In this document: positions 1 through 5,361 of the stretch, piece by piece | How positions within the stretch are numbered: position 1 is the first letter of the stretch | Layout of the letters: the number at the start of each line of letters is the position of its first letter | From: Deltaproteobacteria bacterium | GTDB taxonomy: Bacteria; Myxococcota; Myxococcia; Myxococcales; 40CM-4-68-19 | Assembly (NCBI GenBank): GCA_005879505.1 | Contig: VBKQ01000174.1 | Coordinates: forward strand, 1 to 7,065 | Direction of reading: 5' to 3' | DNA: 7,065 nt | Program-made: the position numbers and the translations under genes | Notes under the pieces: generated by a model | What the model was told of the DNA's origin: nothing | The model's input: the letters and a program-made list of their open reading frames with translations, nothing else | Databases searched by the model: none

Positions 1-718
1 TCTCGGCAGTGGGGCCGGCGCGCTTCTCGCGGTCGCGCTCGCCGCGCTCCTCGGTTCCGGCATCCTCGGTCTGCGCGGACACTACTTCGCCATTGGGACG
101 CTCGGGCTCGGGATCGCCGCTGGCGAGCTCGCCGGCGGCTGGCAATTCGTCGGCGGCGGCGGCGGCATGGTGCCCCCGCTCTTTCCCGGCGAGGTCGGAA
201 GCCGCGAGACGTTCTTCTACTATCTGTGCTTCGCGCTCGCGGCCCTCACATTGCCCTTCCTGCGTTGGCTCTACTCGAGCCGCTTCGGGCTCGTCCTCAA
301 CGCCATCCGCGACGATGAAGACAAGGCGGAGGCGATGGGCCTGCGCACCACGCGCTACAAGACGGCCGCCTGGTGCATCTCGGCGTTCTTCCTCGGCCTG
401 TCCGGCGGCGCCGTGGGCAACCTGCTCGGGTTCGTCGACCCGCGTGAAGTGGCCTTCGCGGGCTCGACGTTCGGCGTTTGGATGGTACTGATGGCGATCC
501 TGGGCGGAAAGGGGACGCTCTGGGGGCCGGTGATCGGCGCGGTCGTCTTTCACGTCACCAAGGAGCTCTTCTGGACCTATCTCCTCGGCTGGCAGCGGGT
601 CGCGCTCGGGCTGCTCATCGTCGTCATCGTCGTCTTCTTTCCCGTCGGCATCCTCGGTTGGGCGCGCGAGCGCTGGCCGGAGCGATCCGGCGCGAACGAG
701 GCGGAGACCGGCCCGTGA
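1..718 (+). CDS. livM: LivM-type branched-chain amino acid ABC transporter permease, 5'-truncated by window edge
   Basis: Inner-membrane permease subunit of a HAAT-family (branched-chain amino acid type) ABC importer; with LivH it would form the channel energised by LivG and LivF. The reading frame is open from base 2 and 238 residues are visible, so roughly the first third of a normal LivM is missing. Visible landmarks, numbered from base 2: a hydrophobic segment at about 4-24, the family motif LRGHYFAIGTLGLG at 24-37, a Gly5 run at 51-55, a membrane segment near 70-90, the cytoplasmic EAA-like coupling loop (LNAIRDDEDKAEAMGL, about 99-114), further segments near 121-145 and 155-190 with the conserved GGKGTLWGP stretch, and a last segment near 200-219. 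The stop TGA (716-718) overlaps the livG GTG. The family is clear. The substrate is not, because HAAT transporters also carry urea, amides and aromatic acids. Confidence 0.93.
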   Translation, partial: LGSGAGALLAVALAALLGSGILGLRGHYFAIGTLGLGIAAGELAGGWQFVGGGGGMVPPLFPGEVGSRETFFYYLCFALAALTLPFLRWLYSSRFGLVLNAIRDDEDKAEAMGLRTTRYKTAAWCISAFFLGLSGGAVGNLLGFVDPREVAFAGSTFGVWMVLMAILGGKGTLWGPVIGAVVFHVTKELFWTYLLGWQRVALGLLIVVIVVFFPVGILGWARERWPERSGANEAETGP

Positions 719-1458
719 GGTTCATTCTCGAGGTCGAGCGCGTCCGCAAATCCTTCGGGGGGCTGGTCGCGAACAAGGACGTGACCCTGCGCGTCCCGGC
801 GGGGAAGATCTTCGGCCTCATCGGTCCAAACGGCTCGGGGAAGACGACGCTGTTCAATTCGATCGTCGGCCATCATCCGATCGACGGGGGATCGATCCGC
901 TTCGAGGGCCGGGAGATCTCGCGGCTGCGCGTGCCGGAGATCGCCCGTCTCGGCCTGCTGCGCACCTTCCAGCAGACGCGAATCTACGGCGGGATGACCT
1001 GCTTGCAGAACATGGTCATCAGCGTTCCGACCTCAGAGCTGGGCTGGCGATCGATGTTCAGCCGCTGTCCCCCCGAAGACCTTGGCCGGGCCGAGGAGCT
1101 GCTCGACTTCATCGGGCTCCATCCCAAGCGCCATCTGCGTGCCGGCAGCCTTTCTTTTGGCCAGCAGAAGCTCCTCGAGCTGGCGATGGCCCTGATGAAC
1201 CGGCCGAAGATGCTGCTGCTCGACGAGCCCACGGCGGGGATCAACCCGACGCTCATCAACGGACTGCTGGACCGCCTGCACCGCGTCAACGAGCAGCTCG
1301 AGATCACGCTCTTCGTCATCGAGCACAACATGGGCGTGATCATGAATCTCGCCGAGTACATCTATTGCCTGGCGCACGGCGAGTTGCTGGCGGAAGGGAA
1401 ACCCGAGCAAGTCCAGAGGAACCAGAAGGTGCTCGAGGCCTACCTGGGGGCGCGCTGA
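715..1458 (+). CDS. livG: LivG-type branched-chain amino acid ABC transporter ATPase
   Basis: Cytoplasmic ATPase that pairs with LivF to drive the LivHM permease. The 247-residue protein has the full ABC set: Walker A GPNGSGKT at 37-44, Q-loop glutamine at 86/87 (RTFQQTR), signature LSFGQ at 146-150, Walker B LLLDEP with D170 and catalytic E171, and switch histidine H204 (VIEHNM). Signature LS(F/Y)GQ, the IEHxM H-loop and the C-terminal EAYLGA are LivG hallmarks; the length is close to E. coli LivG (about 255). I chose the GTG at 715 because ILEVERV, the normal family N-terminus, begins just after it. A GAGGCGGAG Shine-Dalgarno stretch (698-706) sits 8 nt upstream, and GTGA overlaps the livM stop. 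The frame stays open upstream to about 478, but that segment is arginine-rich low-complexity sequence overlapping livM and is not part of the protein. Confidence 0.95.
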   Translation: MRFILEVERVRKSFGGLVANKDVTLRVPAGKIFGLIGPNGSGKTTLFNSIVGHHPIDGGSIRFEGREISRLRVPEIARLGLLRTFQQTRIYGGMTCLQNMVISVPTSELGWRSMFSRCPPEDLGRAEELLDFIGLHPKRHLRAGSLSFGQQKLLELAMALMNRPKMLLLDEPTAGINPTLINGLLDRLHRVNEQLEITLFVIEHNMGVIMNLAEYIYCLAHGELLAEGKPEQVQRNQKVLEAYLGAR

Positions 1459-2243
1459 TGCAGCACCTCGCCGGCGAAGCACCCTCTCGCGAACGGATCG
1501 CGGAGCTCGCGGGGGGCGAGCCGGTGCTCTCGATCGCGAACCTGCACGCCGGCTACGGGAAGATGGAGATCCTGCACGGCGTCGACCTTCAGCTCGGAGC
1601 CGGGCGCGCGCTGTGCATGATCGGACCGAACGGCGCGGGAAAGTCGACCGTGCTGCATTCGATCTACGGATTCACCCGCATCCGCGCGGGTAGCATCCGC
1701 GTCGACGGACGCGACATCACCCATCTCTCGCCGAACCAGAAGCTGAAGCAGGCCGGCGTGGCGTACGTGCTGCAGGACAACTCCGTGTTCCCCGACATGA
1801 CGGTGGAGGAGAACCTCTGGATGGGCGGATTTCTCATGGAGCGTCCCGAGCAGGCCAAGGAGGCGGCGGAACGGCTCTTCGACAGATACGAGCGGCTGGC
1901 GGAACGACGGCGCAAGCCGGCGCGGGTGCTCTCGGGCGGAGAGCGGCGCCTGCTGGAGATCTCGCGCGCGCTGATGATGAATCCGCGCGTCCTTCTAGTC
2001 GACGAGCCCTCGATCGGTCTCGAGCCGCGCTACATCGATCTGGTCTTCGGGATCCTCTCTGACCTGCGTCGCAACGAAGGCAAGGCCATCGTGATGGTGG
2101 AGCAGAACGCGAAGAAGGGACTGGAGTTTGCCGACGTCGGCTACGTGCTGGTGAACGGCTCGGTGGCCAGGGCCGGCACGGGAGCGGAGCTGCTGCGCGA
2201 TCCGGACGTTGGACGTCTGTTTCTCGGGGATCGGCCGGCCTGA
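1458..2243 (+). CDS. livF: LivF-type branched-chain amino acid ABC transporter ATPase
   Basis: Second ATPase subunit of the importer, forming a heterodimer with LivG under the permease. The 261-residue reading has Walker A GPNGAGKS at 56-63, Q-loop Q106 (VLQDNSVFPDMTVEEN), signature LSGGE at 158-162, Walker B LLVDEP with D182 and E183, and VEQNA at 214-218. Q216 replaces the switch histidine, as is normal in LivF, so one of the two ATP sites is expected to be atypical. The ATG at 1458 overlaps the livG stop as TGATG, supporting coupled translation. This start gives about 22 residues ahead of VLSIANLHAGYG, where most LivF proteins begin only a few residues earlier. A GTG at 1524 preceded by a G-rich stretch (1511-1516) is an alternative start giving 239 residues. 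The family is certain; the exact start is not. Confidence 0.94.
   Translation: MQHLAGEAPSRERIAELAGGEPVLSIANLHAGYGKMEILHGVDLQLGAGRALCMIGPNGAGKSTVLHSIYGFTRIRAGSIRVDGRDITHLSPNQKLKQAGVAYVLQDNSVFPDMTVEENLWMGGFLMERPEQAKEAAERLFDRYERLAERRRKPARVLSGGERRLLEISRALMMNPRVLLVDEPSIGLEPRYIDLVFGILSDLRRNEGKAIVMVEQNAKKGLEFADVGYVLVNGSVARAGTGAELLRDPDVGRLFLGDRPA
1511..1526 (+). promoter_or_regulatory. Possible internal ribosome binding site and alternative GTG start for livF
   Basis: A run of six G (1511-1516) followed by CGAG lies just upstream of an in-frame GTG at 1524-1526. Initiation here would remove the first 22 residues and give the N-terminus VLSIANLHAGYG, closer to typical LivF proteins. The run is only a loose Shine-Dalgarno match, and the ATG at 1458 benefits from overlap with the livG stop, so this is a secondary possibility. 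Confidence 0.25.
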
Positions 2244-2285
2244 AGCACCCTTCTCGCCCGAGTTTCAGATATTGTCCGCAACCCG
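2244..2285 (+). other. livF-sthA intergenic spacer
   Basis: This 42-bp spacer shows no hairpin followed by a T-run, so nothing in it obviously stops livMGF transcription before sthA. A short AT-rich patch, GATATT at 2268-2273, could pass for a -10 box. It would place the transcript start within about 6 nt of the sthA ATG, and there is no convincing -35, so I do not call a promoter. There is also no purine-rich ribosome site before the ATG. Confidence 0.3.
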
Positions 2286-3671
2286 ATGGAAAACTCCTAC
2301 GACCTGGTGGTGATCGGCAGTGGGCCGGCGGGCCAGAAGGGGGCCATCTGCGCGGCCAAGCTGCGCAAGAAAGTGGCCATCGTCGATCGGGGTGCGCGCC
2401 TGGGCGGCGTCTCGCTGCACACGGGAACGATCCCGAGCAAGACGCTGCGTGAGGCCATCCTCTATCTCTCCGGCTTCCGGCAGCGCAGCTTCTACGGGAG
2501 CGACTACGTGCTGCAGGAAATCATTTCCATGCCGGATCTCAGCCGTCGCGTCACCAAGGTGCGCGAGCACGAGTTGGAGGTGGTGCGCAACCAGTTGCGC
2601 CGCAATGGAGTCACGGTGCTGGAGGGGTCGGCACGCTTCACCGGGCCGAAGGCGCTCTCCGTGGAGACGCCAGAGGCGTCGAGGACCATAAAGGCGGAGA
2701 ACGTGCTGATCGCCTGCGGCACGCGCCCGGCGCGGCACCCCGACATCCCCTGCGACGGAAAATGCATCTTCGACAGCGACCAACTGATCGCGCTCGACGT
2801 CGAGATGCCCCGGAGCGCCATCGTGGTCGGCGCGGGCGTGATCGGGCTGGAATACGCCTCGATGCTCACCGCGCTGAACATCAAGACCACGGTGGTCGAT
2901 CAGCGGCCTACGCTGCTCGACTTCGTCGATCGGGAGATCATCGACGCGCTCACGTATCACATGCGCGTCCGCAAAACGATCTTCAGGCTCGGCGAGCAGG
3001 TGAAGTCCGTCAGCGTGGATGCCGGGCGCGTCGTGGCGCGGCTGGAGAGCGACAAGACGCTGTCGGCGGACGCCCTCTTCTATACGGTGGGACGGCAGGC
3101 GAATACGGACCAGCTCGATCTCTCCGCAGCGGGCCTGAAAGCGGACGCGCGCGGCCGCGTGGCGGTCGACCATCAGTTCCGCACGGCGGTACCTCACATC
3201 TTCGCGGCCGGCGACGCCATAGGTTTCCCGGCGCTGGCGTCCACCTCCATGGAGCAGGGGCGGCGGGCCTCGCTTGCCATGTTCGGGCGCTCCGATCTCG
3301 CCCAGGAGCTGCCGCTGCCCTATGGCATCTACACCATCCCCGAGATCTCCATGGTCGGCCGCACCGAGCAGGAGCTCACCGCCGGCAAGGTCCGGTACGA
3401 GGTGGGCATCGCGCGGTACGAGGAGCTGGCGAAGTCGCAGATCCTCGGCGACCATTCGGGCCTGCTCAAGCTGGTCTTCGATCCCGACTCGCTGAAGCTC
3501 CTCGGCGTGCACTGCATCGGCGAGCGGGCCGCGGAGATCGTCCACATCGGGCAGGCGGTGATGGCCTTCGGCGGGACCATCGCATATTTCCGCGACGCCG
3601 TGTTCAACTACCCGACGATGGCGGAAGCCTTCAAGGTCGCTGCTCTCGACGGGTTCAACAAGCTCGGGTGA
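2286..3671 (+). CDS. sthA: Soluble (Si-specific) pyridine nucleotide transhydrogenase, SthA-like flavoprotein
   Basis: Cytoplasmic FAD enzyme of the flavoprotein disulfide reductase fold; SthA moves hydride between NADPH and NAD+, usually to drain excess NADPH. The 461 residues match E. coli SthA (about 466) along their length. FAD-binding GSGPAG is at 11-16, GTIPSKTLR at 47-55, the NAD(P)-binding GAGVIG at 182-187, the second FAD motif (FAAGDAIGFPALAS) at 306-319, and the dimerisation-domain stretches YTIPEIS (349-355), GERAAEIVHIGQ (412-423) and NYPTMAEA (441-448). NYPT replaces the catalytic HP of lipoamide dehydrogenase, which separates SthA from Lpd. The CxxxxC redox pair is absent: the positions are S43 and T48, whereas E. 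coli SthA keeps the first cysteine. The ATG at 2286 directly precedes the FAD fold, but no clear Shine-Dalgarno is seen. It lies 42 bp after livF on the same strand, so it may be read from that operon or from its own promoter. Confidence 0.92.
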   Translation: MENSYDLVVIGSGPAGQKGAICAAKLRKKVAIVDRGARLGGVSLHTGTIPSKTLREAILYLSGFRQRSFYGSDYVLQEIISMPDLSRRVTKVREHELEVVRNQLRRNGVTVLEGSARFTGPKALSVETPEASRTIKAENVLIACGTRPARHPDIPCDGKCIFDSDQLIALDVEMPRSAIVVGAGVIGLEYASMLTALNIKTTVVDQRPTLLDFVDREIIDALTYHMRVRKTIFRLGEQVKSVSVDAGRVVARLESDKTLSADALFYTVGRQANTDQLDLSAAGLKADARGRVAVDHQFRTAVPHIFAAGDAIGFPALASTSMEQGRRASLAMFGRSDLAQELPLPYGIYTIPEISMVGRTEQELTAGKVRYEVGIARYEELAKSQILGDHSGLLKLVFDPDSLKLLGVHCIGERAAEIVHIGQAVMAFGGTIAYFRDAVFNYPTMAEAFKVAALDGFNKLG

Positions 3672-3675
3672 CGAC

Positions 3676-4893
3676 TCAGAGCCAGACGCGGAAGAAGTAG
3701 AGGACCCGCTCCCGCAGCTTGCCCCAGAGACCGCGCCGGCGGAACGTCTCCGGATCCACGCGCTCGCAGAATTCGAGATCGTCGCGGAATTTGTCCTCGA
3801 GCTGCTCGGCCACGCGCGCGTCCAGCACCTCGAGGGTGATCTCCCAATTGTAGAGCAGGCTGCGCGCGTCGAGGTTGTACGACCCGACCGTGCACCAGGC
3901 GCCGTCGATGGAGAGCGTCTTCGCGTGCATCATTCCGGGCAGCCACTCGAAGATCTCCACGCCGGCCTTGAGCAGCGAACGCCAGGTGTAGCGCGACGCA
4001 TGCGCCAGGCCCGGAATGTCGCTGTTGCGCGGCAGCATCACGCGCACGTCGATTCCCCGGCGGGCGGCGCGCTTGAGCGCCGCACGCAGCGCGCGGTTCG
4101 GAATGAAGTACGCCGCCTGGATCCAGATGCGCTCCTTCGCCGCCGCCATCGAATGCTGCAGATGGTGTTGCACCACCCGGCGGCCGAACAATCGGCCCAC
4201 GGCGAGCGCCTGCACCCGCGTCGTCGAGCCGTGGATCGGGACGGGCTCGACAATCCGGCGGGCCGGCGCCGGCCGCGCGGGATCCCAGTTCTCAGGTTGC
4301 GCGTAGCTCCAGCTCTGTTCGAACAGGCGCTGCAACTCGCGCAACACGGGGCCCTCGATCTCCGCGTGCACGTCGTTCCAGCCGCGGCCGCCCCAGGAGA
4401 CCGGCGCGTAGTCGTCGCCCAGGTTCATCCCTCCAGCGAAGGCGACCCGTCCGTCGATGATCATCAGCTTGCGGTGGTCGCGCACCTGCCAGCCCCAGCG
4501 CCGGCGCCAGGGACCGACCGGATGGACGATCGAGAGCAGCACGCCGGCGGATCGCATCCGCGCCACGTCTTCTCCGGAGAACCCGAACGAGCCCGCTCCG
4601 TCGATGATGCAGCGGACCCGGACGCCCTCCTGCGCCTTGATGCAGACGGCGTCGACGAAACGGCGGCCGTTCGCGTCGCTCTTCCAGATGTACGTCTCGA
4701 TGAGGATCTCGCTGCGGGCCAGCGCGATGGCATCGAGCATGGCGGGGTAGGCCCGGGCGCCGCCGAACAGCCAGTGCAACCGATGCCCGGGCAGCATCCG
4801 CTGCGGGGTCAGGCAAAGGCGCTCCAGTTCGCGGGGCGGCGGGGCGACGAGGGCGGTGCTCAAGGGGACCCATCTTAGGCGCTCCGGCGGCAA
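3676..4893 (-). CDS. clsB: Cardiolipin synthase, ClsB-like, phospholipase D superfamily with two HKD motifs
   Basis: Membrane-associated phosphatidyltransferase, predicted to make cardiolipin from phosphatidylglycerol plus a second phospholipid. The longest reading gives 405 residues, close to E. coli ClsB (about 413). It has no N-terminal membrane segments, unlike ClsA. HKD motif 1 is H140-K142-D147 (HRKLMIIDG), followed by AFAGGMNLGDDY. HKD motif 2 is H323-K325-D330 (HAKTLSIDG), followed by VGSYNLDARS. The early GGARAYPAMLDAI...ILIETYIW block (44-69) is typical of the family. The C-terminus (386-405) is basic and aromatic and could lie on the membrane. The start is unsure: TTG at 4893 is the longest, TTG at 4863 and ATG at 4797 are in frame, and none has a good Shine-Dalgarno. 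ATG 4797 (MLPGHRLHWLF) best matches where ClsB proteins begin. It likely shares a transcript with the DUF983 gene upstream. Confidence 0.88.
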   Translation of the reverse strand: MPPERLRWVPLSTALVAPPPRELERLCLTPQRMLPGHRLHWLFGGARAYPAMLDAIALARSEILIETYIWKSDANGRRFVDAVCIKAQEGVRVRCIIDGAGSFGFSGEDVARMRSAGVLLSIVHPVGPWRRRWGWQVRDHRKLMIIDGRVAFAGGMNLGDDYAPVSWGGRGWNDVHAEIEGPVLRELQRLFEQSWSYAQPENWDPARPAPARRIVEPVPIHGSTTRVQALAVGRLFGRRVVQHHLQHSMAAAKERIWIQAAYFIPNRALRAALKRAARRGIDVRVMLPRNSDIPGLAHASRYTWRSLLKAGVEIFEWLPGMMHAKTLSIDGAWCTVGSYNLDARSLLYNWEITLEVLDARVAEQLEDKFRDDLEFCERVDPETFRRRGLWGKLRERVLYFFRVWL

Positions 4894-4919
4894 ATGTTGA
4901 TGCGGAAAACCGGGCGCAC

Positions 4920-5258
4920 TCAGCGATGGTTGAAGTAGTTGAGCGCGATCGCCAGCGCCTTGCGCAACGGCATGGTGACGCCATAGAGCGCCAGGGCCGC
5001 GGCGACGAGGCCGATCCGATAGCGGGTGAGATCGCGCGGCGGGATCGTCAGCAGCACGATGAACATGACGCCGGTAAGGAACGCCGTGCTCAAGTACATG
5101 AACGCGAGCGACTCGCCATGAGGGTCGTAGGCGTGCGCGCAGGCGGGACAGCTCTTATATTCAGTGTAGGTCCACCAGCGCCGGAAGATACGCCCGACGC
5201 CGCAGCGCGGGCACCTCATCCTCAAGCCTCGCCAGAAAATCCTGCCTGCCCCGCTCAC
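4920..5258 (-). CDS. DUF983 family small membrane protein with zinc-ribbon-like CxxC pairs
   Basis: Small inner-membrane protein of unknown function. Numbered from the GTG at 5258 (112 residues), the first half carries CPRC (C16, C19) and CPAC (C37, C40), a likely four-cysteine zinc ribbon. Two hydrophobic segments follow at about 50-72 and 82-97, and the chain ends LRKALAIALNYFNHR. The RGLRxRCPRCGxGRIF opening, the cysteine spacing, the two membrane segments and the tail fit DUF983. Start choice: the GTG at 5258 gives the usual short lead (SGAGRIFWRGLR) before CPRC. The longest frame begins at a TTG at 5321 but would consume most of the divergent promoter region. An ATG at 5219 has a GAGG 7 nt upstream but starts just two residues before the first cysteine. 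Its stop is 26 bp before the longest cls reading, suggesting one transcript. Confidence 0.8.
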   Translation of the reverse strand: MSGAGRIFWRGLRMRCPRCGVGRIFRRWWTYTEYKSCPACAHAYDPHGESLAFMYLSTAFLTGVMFIVLLTIPPRDLTRYRIGLVAAALALYGVTMPLRKALAIALNYFNHR

Positions 5259-5361
5259 GACCCGCGCCGTATATCCGCTTTGGTTCTCACGATCGGCGAG
5301 CCAACTTAGAACACATCTCAACGCGCGTCGCGACGCTGCAGCGCGTGTTAACGTCGGTCCC
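5259..5361. promoter_or_regulatory. Divergent intergenic region between DUF983 gene and TolB-like/TPR gene
   Basis: The two genes point away from each other here, so promoters for both should lie in or beside these 103 bp. The stretch around 5268-5320 is less GC-rich than the flanking genes. Read on the minus strand it contains GATATAC (about 5274-5268), a possible -10 for the DUF983-cls transcript. No convincing -35/-10 pair with 16-18 bp spacing was found on either strand. Promoters are therefore inferred from gene layout, not from clear boxes. The exact left edge depends on the DUF983 start. Confidence 0.4.
5325..5336. repeat. 12-bp perfect palindrome (GCGTCGCGACGC) in divergent spacer
   Basis: GCGTCGCGACGC is its own reverse complement. 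It overlaps an 8-bp palindrome, GCTGCAGC (5335-5342), and lies inside a wider inverted repeat, ACGCGC (5321-5326) with GCGCGT (5341-5346). The position, 25 bp before the GTG of the TolB-like/TPR gene and between two divergent genes, suits an operator or a hairpin in the mRNA leader. Such GC palindromes also arise by chance in DNA this GC-rich, and there is no T-run to make it a terminator. Confidence 0.35.

Noticed and set aside
478..714. N-terminal extension of LivG overlapping livM
   Set aside because: The in-frame sequence is arginine-rich and unlike any LivG. The GTG at 715 has a Shine-Dalgarno and begins at the family N-terminus.
2268..2273. GATATT as a -10 box for sthA
   Set aside because: No acceptable -35 lies 16-18 bp upstream, and it would leave almost no leader before the ATG.
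2265..3545. A 426-codon open frame on the minus strand across sthA
   Set aside because: It is antisense to a gene with full-length family motifs. Its translation is rich in Arg, His, Asp and Ala with no recognisable fold, as expected for a mirror frame in GC-rich DNA.
2762..3700. A 312-codon plus-strand frame inside sthA
   Set aside because: It is out of phase with the motif-bearing sthA frame and low in complexity, so it is another shadow.
3925..4878. A 317-codon plus-strand open frame across the cardiolipin synthase gene
   Set aside because: It is antisense to both HKD motifs. Its composition is Arg/His/Ala/Gly-rich without domains, so it is a composition shadow.
5259..5321. Extension of the DUF983 protein to the TTG at 5321
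   Set aside because: The added residues (MRCVLSWLADRENQSGYTAR) do not resemble family N-termini, the TTG has no ribosome site, and the extension would leave only 40 bp for two divergent promoters.
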